Source: an uncultured Alphaproteobacteria bacterium (GTDB lineage Bacteria; Pseudomonadota; Alphaproteobacteria; RF32; CAG-239). Taken from it: a DNA stretch of 64,000 nt. Of the stretch, positions 51,133-59,373 are shown piece after piece; position 1 is the stretch's first letter, and each line of letters begins with the position of its first letter. Location: assembly GCA_944393695.1 (NCBI GenBank), contig CALYAY010000003.1, positions 1 through 64,000 on the forward strand, read 5' to 3'. The notes beneath the pieces were generated by a model. The model was given only the letters and a program-made list of their open reading frames with translations, did no database searches and was not told the DNA's origin. Made by a program: the position numbers and the translations under genes.

Positions 51133-51501
51133 ATGAAAAGATTTTGGTGTCTTTTTACACTGGTTGTCGTGCTGTTTACAGCTGCCTGCGGAAAGGCCGA
51201 AGAAGAAAGCAACACTCAGCTTCTGGAAGCCGGAAAAATTTATTTTTTCTATTCCAACGGTTGTCCGCACTGTCATGATGCCCTGGAATATATCAACAAA
51301 AAATATCCGGACCTGAAAATGACTATGGTTAATGTGGAAAATCCGGCAGGCTATGAGCTGCTTTTTGACTGTGCCGAAAAGTTTAAGCTGGGCTCCCGGG
51401 TGGGAACACCGCTGTTTTGCATGGATGACAAACATCTTATGGGATGGGCACCGGAATATGAAAAACAGTTTGACGAACTTGTTAAACCCTATCTGAAGTA
51501 G
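51133..51501 (+). CDS. Thioredoxin-fold lipoprotein (CPHC)
   Basis: 122 residues. Signal peptide with lipobox-like LFTAAC (Cys19), so probably a membrane-anchored periplasmic lipoprotein. The thioredoxin-like core has IYFFYSNGCPHCHDALEYI, a CPHC active site typical of DsbA/thioredoxin-type disulfide proteins, and VGTPLFCMDDK, where the Thr-Pro matches the conserved cis-Pro. The C-terminus ends PEYEKQFDELVKPYLK. Likely oxidises or reduces thiols in the periplasm. Same operon as the helical protein (14 bp) and the regulator (10 bp). Confidence 0.85.
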   Translation: MKRFWCLFTLVVVLFTAACGKAEEESNTQLLEAGKIYFFYSNGCPHCHDALEYINKKYPDLKMTMVNVENPAGYELLFDCAEKFKLGSRVGTPLFCMDDKHLMGWAPEYEKQFDELVKPYLK

Positions 51502-51511
51502 AGAGAAAAAA

Positions 51512-52156
51512 ATGACCGGACAACTGCCCCCCGACATTATGGAAAAAGCGGCCAAAGGAATAAGCTATATCGCTCATCCGCTGAGGCTGCGTATTTTGGA
51601 ATTTTTGGATGTTAACGGCAAGGCTTCGGTTTCGGAAATTACCCGCGCCGTGGGTGAAGAACAGATTATCGTTTCACAGCACCTGAAAAAGCTGCGAGAT
51701 GCCAATCTGGTTAAAGCCGAACGGCGCGGGCTGTTTATTTATTACCGGATATGCGAGGAGTATCCGGCGAGTATTTTTGTGTGCATACGCAAGTTGTTTG
51801 GTTATATGACCGATGATTTCCGTTTTCTGGCTGATGATTATAAGGCCATTCTGCCGCATGACTATACAACAATGGTGGCAAACAGAATCAAGCTTTTTGC
51901 CAATTATGACAAGATGCGCATTCTGGAATATCTGACCGTTTTCGGGCCAAACAACGTAAGTTCGATTACCGCTGCCGTCGGAAACAGCCGGCTGACAGTT
52001 TCACAATATCTGAAAAGGCTGCGCGACGACGGTTTTGTCACCTGCCAGCGTAAAGGACGTTTTATTTTTTATGACATAACCAAGGGTGTGCATAAAACAG
52101 CAATTCAATGCATTCACAAACGTTATGATTCCCTGAGCAACAAAAAAGATTTCTAA
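51512..52156 (+). CDS. ArsR-type regulator with two tandem winged-helix domains
   Basis: 214 residues. Two ArsR-like winged-helix domains in one chain: residues about 10-85 (IAHPLRLRILEFLDV...QIIVSQHLKKLRDANLVKAERRGLFIYYRI) and about 120-200 (YDKMRILEYLTVF...RLTVSQYLKRLRDDGFVTCQRKGRFIFYDI). ArsR proteins normally act as dimers of a single domain; the tandem copy suggests a monomer that can contact a palindrome. Cysteines are few, so the signal may be redox or another ligand. It probably controls its own operon and 52310 through the shared operators. Confidence 0.88.
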   Translation: MTGQLPPDIMEKAAKGISYIAHPLRLRILEFLDVNGKASVSEITRAVGEEQIIVSQHLKKLRDANLVKAERRGLFIYYRICEEYPASIFVCIRKLFGYMTDDFRFLADDYKAILPHDYTTMVANRIKLFANYDKMRILEYLTVFGPNNVSSITAAVGNSRLTVSQYLKRLRDDGFVTCQRKGRFIFYDITKGVHKTAIQCIHKRYDSLSNKKDF

Positions 52157-52245
52157 GAATTTTTTGCCGTAGTTTTTTATCTGTCGTTATTTGCATATAT
52201 TTATATATGTTTTTTGATATGTATTAAAAATTATATATTTTATTG

Positions 52246-52282
52246 TTGACAATATTAATATGTATTATTTATAATATATATT
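52246..52282 (+). promoter_or_regulatory. Consensus promoter and near-palindromic operator of the CPVC membrane-protein gene
   Basis: TTGACA (52246-52251), 18-bp spacer, TATAAT (52270-52275), both boxes matching consensus exactly. A 26-bp near-palindrome at 52257-52282 (arms AATATGTAT and ATATATATT, symmetrical at 22 of 26 positions) spans the -10 box, so a bound regulator would block polymerase. Confidence 0.72.
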
Positions 52283-52309
52283 AATATTGATACATAAGGA
52301 GACAAAAAA

Positions 52310-52816
52310 ATGAAAAAGTTTTTCCTATTTTCGGCCGCCGTTCTGGCTTTTCCGGTAAAGGCACTGGCTAATCCGGCCTGTCCCGTTTGCACCGTAGCTA
52401 TCGGCGCATCATTGGGATTAGCTCGTGAACTTGGTATGGAAGATGCAGTGGTAGGGTTGTGGGCCGGAGCATTATTGACGCTGCTCGGATATTGGACAAT
52501 CCTTTTCTTTGAGCGCCGAAACTGGAATTTTTTCGGACGCAACGCTTTGTTAATGTTAATATCGTTCGGAATGATCGGATTTATTTATATCAGCGAAGTT
52601 GTTTATACACCGATTATTATCTGGCATGTTTTTTATCTGGATCCGATTTTGTTCAGCGCTATTTTGGGAATGTTATTGTTTATTTATTCGCAAAAATTTT
52701 ATCAGTGGATGAAACAACGAAATAACGGACACGCCCATTTTCCATTTGAAAAAGTGGTATTGCCGGTTGCCGGGCTGCTGATCGCAAGCATCTGGCTGAC
52801 CTATTTTCCCTTATAA
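52310..52816 (+). CDS. Membrane protein with N-terminal CPVC motif
   Basis: 168 residues. A cleavable or anchoring first helix (MKKFFLFSAAVLAFPVKALA) is followed by NPACPVCTVAIGASLGLARELG, where CPVC has active-site-like spacing, then about four membrane helices (LWAGALLTLLGYWTILFF, ALLMLISFGMIGFIYISE, IIIWHVFYLDPILFSAIL, VVLPVAGLLIASIWLTYF) and a His-containing loop (RNNGHAHFPFE). I recall similar CPVC membrane proteins in scattered bacteria but no assigned function. It is separately transcribed from a consensus promoter with the operator shared with the redox operon; an electron-transfer or thiol-relay role is inferred. Confidence 0.75.
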   Translation: MKKFFLFSAAVLAFPVKALANPACPVCTVAIGASLGLARELGMEDAVVGLWAGALLTLLGYWTILFFERRNWNFFGRNALLMLISFGMIGFIYISEVVYTPIIIWHVFYLDPILFSAILGMLLFIYSQKFYQWMKQRNNGHAHFPFEKVVLPVAGLLIASIWLTYFPL

Positions 52817-52828
52817 AAAGCACATAAC

Positions 52829-52862
52829 AAAAAAAGCTCCCGGAGCCCAGGAGCTTTTTTTT
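52829..52862 (+). terminator. Terminator of the CPVC membrane-protein gene
   Basis: AAAAAGCTCC pairs with GGAGCTTTTT around CGGAGCCCA, followed by T residues. Confidence 0.87.
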
Positions 52863-52877
52863 TACCGATTATAAACA

Positions 52878-52954
52878 TGGTAGCGAGGGGGGGATTCGAA
52901 CCCTCGACACAAGGATTATGATTCCTCTGCTCTAACCAACTGAGCTACCCCGCC
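52878..52954 (-). tRNA. tRNA-Met (anticodon CAT, elongator type)
   Basis: The reverse strand folds as a cloverleaf: acceptor GGCGGGG with CCTCGCT, D arm GCTCAGTTGGTTAGAGC, anticodon arm GAGGA-ATCATAA-TCCTT with CAT, T arm GAGGGTTCGAATCCCCC, discriminator A, encoded CCA at 52878-52880. The body resembles alphaproteobacterial elongator tRNA-Met rather than initiator. A lysidine-modified tRNA-Ile(CAT) cannot be fully excluded. Confidence 0.93.
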
Positions 52955-52970
52955 ATCCGGTCTGTGTAAT

Positions 52971-52999
52971 CTAATAATATGTATTGGCGGCATTGTCAA
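52971..52999 (-). promoter_or_regulatory. tRNA-Met promoter
   Basis: TTGACA (52994-52999), 17-bp spacer, TATTAG (52971-52976) on the - strand, 16 bp before the mature tRNA. Confidence 0.7.
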
Positions 53000-53097
53000 C
53001 ATATATTTTTATCCCGGTATAATTTTTTTCCATAAGCCGGCCTTGAAAACCAAAACAATAAAGGTTAGTTTAAATTTATTAAAAGAGGGAGGAAAGC

Positions 53098-53697
53098 ATG
53101 GATAAAAAATTTTATGATTTGCTGGTTAAACGTCGTTCCATATATGCTCTCAGCAATAAAATAACGCTCAGCGAAAAAGATGTGTCGGAACTGGTGAAAC
53201 ATGCCCTGAAATATGCGCCGACGGCTTTTAATTCGCAATCCGGGAGAATTATTGCCCTGTATAACAAAAATCACAAAAAATTCTGGGATATTACTTTGAC
53301 CGCTCTCGAAAAAGTTACGCCTCCCGAAAGATTTCCTTCTACCGTACAAAAAATTTCTTCTTTTGCAGCGGGGTTCGGAACACTTTTATTCTTTGAAGAC
53401 GAAAAAGCGGTGCTCAAACTTCAACAGGAATTTCCGCTTTATAAAGACAAATTTCCGGAGTGGTCCCTGGAATCAAACGGCATGCTGCAGTTTGCGGTAT
53501 GGTGCCTGTTGGCTGACAACGACATCGGAGCCTCGCTGCAACATTATTCGCCGCTGATAGATGATGAAGTAAGGCGGCAATGGAAGATTTCCGACAACTG
53601 GAAGCTGATTGCCCAAATGCCGTTCGGACATATTGAAAAGGAAGCGGACGAAAAAACTTTTCTGCCGCTTGACGAACGCATCAGATTTTACAATTAA
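53098..53697 (+). CDS. Nitroreductase family protein (Frm2/HBN1-like)
   Basis: 199-residue flavin-dependent oxidoreductase. Features: FYDLLVKRRSIYALSNK (FMN-contact Arg), YAPTAFNSQSGRIIAL, FGTLLFFEDE, and SNGMLQFAVWCLLADNDIGASLQHYSPLID near the C-terminus. This pattern fits the fungal Frm2/bacterial YdgI-like branch of the nitroreductase superfamily. GAGGGAGG lies just upstream of the ATG. Physiological substrate unknown. Monocistronic, with a terminator reaching into the end of flhG. Confidence 0.9.
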   Translation: MDKKFYDLLVKRRSIYALSNKITLSEKDVSELVKHALKYAPTAFNSQSGRIIALYNKNHKKFWDITLTALEKVTPPERFPSTVQKISSFAAGFGTLLFFEDEKAVLKLQQEFPLYKDKFPEWSLESNGMLQFAVWCLLADNDIGASLQHYSPLIDDEVRRQWKISDNWKLIAQMPFGHIEKEADEKTFLPLDERIRFYN

Positions 53698-53714
53698 GTT
53701 TTTGATTTTATCCC

Positions 53715-53741
53715 GAAGCCGGTCTTCTTCCGGCTTTTTTA
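53715..53741 (+). terminator. Nitroreductase gene terminator
   Basis: GAAGCCGG pairs with CCGGCTTT around TCTTCTT, then TTTTT. Its 3' end overlaps the last codon of flhG on the other strand. Confidence 0.8.
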
Positions 53742-54551
53742 TTGCTCCTGAAGCAGACGGCGGGCGATGCGGATAACATCTTCCGCAGCTTCGGAAGTCG
53801 GATAACGGCTGATGAGCGGCGCCTGATTGCGGATAGAATCGCGGACTCTGGTATCGCGGCGGATAATACCCAGCAACGGCGGCGTGATGTTGAGAAAATT
53901 ACGGCAGGCTTTGAGTAATGTATCGTAAGTTCGCTGCCCTTCCCTTTCGGAATTAACCTGATTGACAACAATGTTTATCCGGCAACCGGGATACTGCATG
54001 GTCATGATTTTGATGTAGGCATAGGCATCAGTCAGAGAAGTGGGCTCTTCGGTACAAATCACGATAATCTGTTCGGCCAGGCCGGAAAGGATGCGCACCG
54101 GTTTTTCAACTCCTGCACCCATATCAAGAATTACTTTGTCGTAATTGGAAGACAGAAGAGATAAATCCTCACCGAGAATCTGGAGGCGGCCAATCGGCAT
54201 GGAGGCCAGACCGGCCGAACCGGAACGTCCGGCAATGACATCAAAACGGCCTTTTTCGCTGCGGCTGACGACCTGATTCAGGGTCAGGCCTCCGGAGATG
54301 ACGCTGCCCAAGTCATATTTGACCATCAGGCCCAGCTGAATATCAATATTGGCCAGGCCCAAATCACCGTCAAAGACCAAAACCTTTTGCCGAAAACCGC
54401 TCAATGCCTGCGCCAGAGTGACGGAAAACCAGGTTTTGCCGACGCCGCCTTTGCCGGAAGCCACGGCAATCATGTTGTGCCCTTTTTGGGCCGTATGCAA
54501 AACAGCACCGCGAGCGGCGGTCTGAAGTTGTTCCGGGGTTGCGTTTTCCAT
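53739..54551 (-). CDS. flhG: Flagellar number regulator FlhG (MinD-like ATPase)
   Basis: ParA/MinD-type ATPase that limits flagellum number and works with FlhF. From the ATG at 54551 the deviant Walker A GKGGVGKT is at 33-40; DGDLGLANIDIQLGL, DMGAGV and the later TEEPTSLTDAYAYIK region match FlhG. 270 residues. AGAGGA 6 nt upstream supports this start over a TTG at 54569. It is the last gene of the flagellar series, 24 bp after flhF. Confidence 0.93.
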   Translation of the reverse strand: MENATPEQLQTAARGAVLHTAQKGHNMIAVASGKGGVGKTWFSVTLAQALSGFRQKVLVFDGDLGLANIDIQLGLMVKYDLGSVISGGLTLNQVVSRSEKGRFDVIAGRSGSAGLASMPIGRLQILGEDLSLLSSNYDKVILDMGAGVEKPVRILSGLAEQIIVICTEEPTSLTDAYAYIKIMTMQYPGCRINIVVNQVNSEREGQRTYDTLLKACRNFLNITPPLLGIIRRDTRVRDSIRNQAPLISRYPTSEAAEDVIRIARRLLQEQ

Positions 54552-54575
54552 GTTATCCTCTGCTTTCAAAGCCTT

Positions 54576-55529
54576 TTAAGCTAAAATAAGTTTGGTTAAA
54601 GAACGGCTGTCAACTTTTGACAAGCCCTGTACAATCGAAGCTCCCACTCCGGCGGCTCCCAAACGAAAACCGGTACAGCCCGGGACGGAAAGAACAGCCC
54701 CTGCCCGACGGGTTAAATCCAGACGCGAAGGCAACAGGCAATCGGCACCCAGGGAAGAAAAAATATCGGCGATTTCAACAGAATCGCTGACATTGCGTCC
54801 GCCGTCAAGCGTCATTATCATTTCGGCCTTTACGGCTTCAACATAAGGGCGCAGCCGGTCTATTTCTGCCGCGGAGAAAGGACTAATTCCCGGTGTGTCA
54901 ATCAAAATCAGGTCAAACTGCCCGCGCAGCTCTGATGTTTTCTGATAAAGTTTTTTGGCGGTGTCGCAAAAATAAAAGGGAATCTGCAGAATATCGGCAA
55001 AGGAACGCAGCTGTTCATTAGCGCCGGCGCGGATGTTATCTGTGCTGATAATGGCGCTTTGCAGCTTTTGAAAACGAGCCTGGGTGGCGGTTTTGGCAAT
55101 GGCGGTTGATTTGCCGCTGCCGGGAATTCCCATGAAAAGTTTGAGCGGCTTATGAGGCTCCAAAATGTCATAATAAGCAAACATCTCCCGGAAACAGTTT
55201 TCAACCAAGACTTGAATATCAGAGTTTCCCGTTTCGGTCCACAGGCGGCGAACCAAAGCTAATATACGCTCGCTGACAACAGGCAGAACACCGTGATAAT
55301 CAAGTTTTTCCCGCAGGAGCGAATCATCAAAATCACGCCGGCGCGGTTCGTCCACGATTTTTTCTTCTGCCGTAAAACTAAAATCATTTTCCTCGACACC
55401 AACCATTACCCTCACCCGGCCGTCGGGCAGATTTTCGGTATTCAAAATAACGGCATCGGCTCCCAGTTCATTCCGAACCAGAGCAAACGCTGAAGCAATA
55501 CTATCGGAAACAAAAGGCTTTAGGCGCAT
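54576..55529 (-). CDS. flhF: Flagellar SRP-type GTPase FlhF
   Basis: GTPase that sets the site of flagellar assembly at the pole. An N-terminal basic/acidic region (residues 1-120) precedes the SRP-GTPase core with G1 GIPGSGKST (134-142), the NG-domain element STDNIRAGANEQLRSFAD, G3 IDTPGISP and a C-terminal GASIVQGL. At 317 residues it is slightly short. A 15-bp gap from flhA and AAGGAG upstream point to operon transcription. Confidence 0.93.
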   Translation of the reverse strand: MRLKPFVSDSIASAFALVRNELGADAVILNTENLPDGRVRVMVGVEENDFSFTAEEKIVDEPRRRDFDDSLLREKLDYHGVLPVVSERILALVRRLWTETGNSDIQVLVENCFREMFAYYDILEPHKPLKLFMGIPGSGKSTAIAKTATQARFQKLQSAIISTDNIRAGANEQLRSFADILQIPFYFCDTAKKLYQKTSELRGQFDLILIDTPGISPFSAAEIDRLRPYVEAVKAEMIMTLDGGRNVSDSVEIADIFSSLGADCLLPSRLDLTRRAGAVLSVPGCTGFRLGAAGVGASIVQGLSKVDSRSLTKLILA

Positions 55530-55544
55530 CGTCGGGACAGCTCC

Positions 55545-57665
55545 TTATATCTGCCCGACGGTTTTGATTTTGGCTTTGGGATAAATTTCGTTTTGAGACA
55601 TGACTACCGTCATCGGGCGAAAACGTTCAATAATTGAACGGACAAAAGGACGGATATTCGGGCTGGTCAGAAGTACGCCGGTTTCGCCTTTGACGGCCAA
55701 ATCTTCAAGCACGGTACGGACTTTGGTGATGAAGCCCTGAAGCGCCGTTGGTGCCATGGCCAGCTGACGGTCATCACCCTCTCCGATAATGGATTCAGCA
55801 AAGGCCTGCTCCCAAGAGGGAGACAAAGTAACCAGAGGAATAATCCCCTGTTCGTTAGCATTGGCATTAGAAATCTGGCGAGCCAGGCGCGTACGGACAT
55901 GTTCGGTTATCATCATCAGGCTGCGGGTGGAGGACACGGCCTCGGAAATGCCTTCCAAAATGGTGGGCAGATCGCGGATGGAAACGCGCTCCTGCAACAA
56001 ATTTTGCAAAACGCGCTGGATGGCGCCGACGCTGACTTTTCCGGGGACAAGTTCTTTGACGAGCTTTTGCTGCTCTTTATCCAGCTCTTCAAGCAGCTTC
56101 TGAGTTTCGGCGTAAGACAGCAATTCGGGCATGTTGTCTTTAACCAGTTCGGTAATATGAGTGGTGACGACGGTTGCCGGATCGACGACGGTATAGCCGC
56201 GGAACATGGCCTCTTCACGATAAGACGGATCTATCCACATAGCTTTCAGGCCGAATGTGGGTTCAAAGGTGTTTTCGCCCGGCAGATTAATCTGTTCGCC
56301 GCGGGGATCCATAACCAACAGCTGGGTGGGACGCAATTCGCCTTTGCCGGATTTGACCTCTTTGATATAAATATTATATTCGTTGGGCTGCAGCTGCATA
56401 TTATCCTGAATGCGAATCGACGGCATAACAAAACCCAGCTCCACCGCCAGGGAACGGCGGAGCGCTTTTATCTGATCGGTCAGCTTACGGTTGTTCTGCT
56501 CATTTATCAACGGCAACAGGCCATAGCCGATTTCCAGACGGATGAGATCAATTTTAAGGGCATTGGCAATGGGTTCGTCGGCAGCCTTGGTAACTTTGCC
56601 TTTTTGCTCTTCTTCCTTGATGGCGGCAACCCGGGCCTGGGCTTCCTGCTGCTGGCGATTAAGATAATAGGCACTGGCACCGGTAAGAACGGCCAGCAAA
56701 ACAAAGGGAATGGCCGGGGTTCCGGGCAGCATACCCAGACACAGCGCCATGAACGAGCTCATGCCCAGAGCTTTCGGATAATTTGAAACCTGGGCAAACA
56801 AAACTTTGTCGGTGGCATCGGTCATACCGGCTTTGGAAACCAGAATACCGGCGGAAACAGAAATAATCAACGCCGGAACCTGAGAAACCAGGCCATCACC
56901 GACAGTCAGCCAGGTGTAGGTTTCGGCCGCGGCGGCAAAGGTCATGTGATTTTGCACCATACCGATAATAATGCCGGCAATGATGTTGATAAAAGTGATA
57001 ATCAAGCCGGCAATAGCATCACCGCGGACAAATTTGGAAGCACCGTCCATGGCTCCGTAAAAAGAGCTTTCTTTTGACAAATCTTCACGGCGGGCACGGG
57101 CTTCATCCTCGGTAATTAATCCGGAAGACAAGTCGGCGTCAATGGCCATCTGTTTGCCGGGCATGGCATCCAAAGCAAAGCGGGCGGCAACTTCGGCAAT
57201 ACGTCCGGAACCTTTGGTGATGACCACAAAATTAACAATGACCAGAATGGCAAAGACAATTACACCGATAATGAAATTATTACCCATGATAAATCCGCCG
57301 AAAGCCTTAATGACTTCACCGGCGGCTCCGGGCCCCTGATAACCATGAGACAAGATCAGACGGGTGGAAGCCAGATTAAGTGACAGACGATACATGGTGG
57401 TAATCAGCAACACCAGGGGAAATGCACTGAATTCGTTGGGCTTTTCAATAAAAATGGCGGTCATCAAAACCAGGCAGGATATGGTGATGGAAAAAGCCAA
57501 GGCAATATCAAGCAGCCAGGCCGGCATGGGCATGATGAGAATAACCAGCATCAGGATGATGGCAAAGGCAAAGAACAAATCTCCGCGGTGCGTGGAGGAT
57601 ATCAGCAAATCTTTAAAAGATTTGCCCCCGAACATACCCGGCGTATTCTGTGTTTTTTTGGCCAT
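55545..57665 (-). CDS. flhA: Flagellar type III export protein FlhA
   Basis: Inner-membrane export-gate component that binds substrate-chaperone complexes and couples to proton motive force. Eight predicted N-terminal helices; the FHIPEP-family signature lies at RFALDAMPGKQMAIDADLSS ... REDLSKESSFYGAMDGASKF; the long cytoplasmic domain is complete, to ...YPKAKIKTVGQI. At 706 residues it matches the family. The start overlaps the flbD stop (TAATG), so the two are translationally coupled. Confidence 0.96.
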   Translation of the reverse strand: MAKKTQNTPGMFGGKSFKDLLISSTHRGDLFFAFAIILMLVILIMPMPAWLLDIALAFSITISCLVLMTAIFIEKPNEFSAFPLVLLITTMYRLSLNLASTRLILSHGYQGPGAAGEVIKAFGGFIMGNNFIIGVIVFAILVIVNFVVITKGSGRIAEVAARFALDAMPGKQMAIDADLSSGLITEDEARARREDLSKESSFYGAMDGASKFVRGDAIAGLIITFINIIAGIIIGMVQNHMTFAAAAETYTWLTVGDGLVSQVPALIISVSAGILVSKAGMTDATDKVLFAQVSNYPKALGMSSFMALCLGMLPGTPAIPFVLLAVLTGASAYYLNRQQQEAQARVAAIKEEEQKGKVTKAADEPIANALKIDLIRLEIGYGLLPLINEQNNRKLTDQIKALRRSLAVELGFVMPSIRIQDNMQLQPNEYNIYIKEVKSGKGELRPTQLLVMDPRGEQINLPGENTFEPTFGLKAMWIDPSYREEAMFRGYTVVDPATVVTTHITELVKDNMPELLSYAETQKLLEELDKEQQKLVKELVPGKVSVGAIQRVLQNLLQERVSIRDLPTILEGISEAVSSTRSLMMITEHVRTRLARQISNANANEQGIIPLVTLSPSWEQAFAESIIGEGDDRQLAMAPTALQGFITKVRTVLEDLAVKGETGVLLTSPNIRPFVRSIIERFRPMTVVMSQNEIYPKAKIKTVGQI

Positions 57666-58990
57666 TAATCACTACTTCCCGGAAGGTCAAAGCCTTCTTG
57701 TTCATATTGTTTGAGTTTGTTGCGCAGGGTGCGGATGGAAATGCCCAGAATATTGGCCGCAACGGAACGATTGCCCAGCGTGTGTTTTAACGTATCGATA
57801 ATCAGGGTGCGTTCCATGCTGGCCACCGTGCGTCCGACGAATTCACCGCCGCTCATAACTTCATCGGTTTTGGGAGCGGAAATGATTGAATCCGGATCAT
57901 CCAGAATAACCGCATCGGCATCAATATGATCGCCGGCAGAAAGCAAGACCGCCCGGTGAACCGTGTTTTCAAGTTCGCGGACATTGCCCGGCCAGCGGTA
58001 ATTCATCAATTTGGCTTCAGCTTCCGCAGACAAAGGCTTCAACGGAAGATCATTAAGCTCGGAATATTTTTTTACAAAATGTTTGCTGAGAACAATAATG
58101 TCTTCCGGACGCTCGCGCAACGGCGGAATATTAATATTTACCACATTCAGACGATAGTACAAATCCTGCCGGAAAGTGCCGTTTTTGACTGCTTCGGCCA
58201 GGTTGCGGTTGGAAGTGGCGATAATGCGGGTGTTGACTTTTACCGGAGCTTTGCCGCCGATGCGGTCAATTTCTTTTTCCTGAATGGCGCGTAAAAGTTT
58301 GGACTGGATTTTGATGTCCATCTCGGAAATTTCATCCAGCAAAAGGGTTCCGTCCGAAGCCTCCTCAAATTTGCCGATACGGCGGGAAACGGCTCCGGTG
58401 AAGGCGCCTTTTTCATAACCGAAAAGTTCGGACTCGAGCAAGGTTTCGGGAATGGCGGCACAGTTAACCGCCACGAATTTTTTATTGGCCCGTTTGGAAT
58501 TGTCATGAATAAAACGGGAAAAAATCTCCTTACCGGTTCCGGACTCGCCGGTGAGCAGAATGCTGGCTTCGGAGGGGGCAACCTGTTTGGCCATTTTCAA
58601 AACGGCTTCGGTTTTTTTGTCGCCGTAAATCAGGGCATGATTTTCACGCGTGGCAGCCGCCAAAACTGCACCAATCAACTCCGGATCCGGCGGCAGAGGG
58701 ATATATTCCCGGGCACCGGCCTTGATGGCCCGGACGGCAAGTTCCGGATCATTGGCCACACCGCAGGCAACGACCAAAACATTAATCCGTTCGGTTTCCA
58801 GAGAACTGATAAACTTATGGATATCAAGCTTGACATCAATCATCACCAGCTCAATGGCTTTGCCCGAGCGCAGAATTTCCATCGCCGGTTCCAAATCATC
58901 GGCAATAGAAACATGACCGCCCTGCGCCAGCGCAATTTTGCTGGCGGCGCCGATTTGACCTTCCAATGTTCCGACAATGAGTAATTCCAT
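57665..58990 (-). CDS. flbD: Sigma-54-dependent flagellar regulator FlbD
   Basis: Transcription activator of class III/IV flagellar genes in alphaproteobacteria. The N-terminal receiver-like domain has Asp52 (IDVKLDI); the AAA+ domain has Walker A GESGTGKE (148-155) and the sigma-54 contact loop GAFTGA (195-200); the C-terminal Fis-type HTH reads SVAANILGISIRTLRNKLKQY. At 441 residues it matches FlbD in length. Position between fliN and flhA matches the Caulobacter-type order. I did not find a clear sigma-54 site in the window. Confidence 0.93.
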   Translation of the reverse strand: MELLIVGTLEGQIGAASKIALAQGGHVSIADDLEPAMEILRSGKAIELVMIDVKLDIHKFISSLETERINVLVVACGVANDPELAVRAIKAGAREYIPLPPDPELIGAVLAAATRENHALIYGDKKTEAVLKMAKQVAPSEASILLTGESGTGKEIFSRFIHDNSKRANKKFVAVNCAAIPETLLESELFGYEKGAFTGAVSRRIGKFEEASDGTLLLDEISEMDIKIQSKLLRAIQEKEIDRIGGKAPVKVNTRIIATSNRNLAEAVKNGTFRQDLYYRLNVVNINIPPLRERPEDIIVLSKHFVKKYSELNDLPLKPLSAEAEAKLMNYRWPGNVRELENTVHRAVLLSAGDHIDADAVILDDPDSIISAPKTDEVMSGGEFVGRTVASMERTLIIDTLKHTLGNRSVAANILGISIRTLRNKLKQYEQEGFDLPGSSD

Positions 58991-59001
58991 TGTTTAACCT
59001 C

Positions 59002-59355
59002 TTATTTGGCTGCCGACTTGACCACTTCGGTCATGGTAATGCCCAGTTTGTCATCAACGACAACAACTTCGCCTCTGGCGACCAGATTGTTGTTGACGTA
59101 AATGTCTATCGCCTCGCCGACTTTGCGGTCAAGCTCAATCACCGCCCCTTTGTTCAGCTTGAGCAACTGATTGACGGTCATGTGCGCCTTGCCCAAAATG
59201 GCCGAGACTTTTACAGGGATTTCATAAACCGGTTCCAAATCGGCAGACGAACTGGGAATATCAAAATTATCCATATTGTTTTCTTTTTTCAAGATGGGTT
59301 CGTCGCCGCCGGCCGGGCTGTCATTTACTTCATCCAAATTCAATTCATCACTCAT
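59002..59355 (-). CDS. fliN: Flagellar motor switch protein FliN
   Basis: C-ring component that controls rotation direction and export. An acidic N-terminal extension is followed by the SpoA-type domain: VYEIPVKVSAILGKAHMTVNQLLKLNKGAVIELDRKVGEAIDIYVNNNLVARGEVVVVDDKLGITMT in outline, with VARGEVVVV and the C-terminal VKSAAK. 117 residues from the ATG at 59355 with GGAGA 8 nt upstream; a TTG at 59373 would extend it by six residues over the fliH stop. flbD follows 11 bp downstream. Confidence 0.94.
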   Translation of the reverse strand: MSDELNLDEVNDSPAGGDEPILKKENNMDNFDIPSSSADLEPVYEIPVKVSAILGKAHMTVNQLLKLNKGAVIELDRKVGEAIDIYVNNNLVARGEVVVVDDKLGITMTEVVKSAAK

Positions 59356-59373
59356 CCGTTGTTCTCCACTCAA

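Noticed and set aside
51512-52156. A local arsenic-resistance operon (ArsR plus the ArsC-like gene at 48775)
   Set aside because: The two are on opposite strands 2.4 kb apart with unrelated genes between, and no arsenite pump is present.
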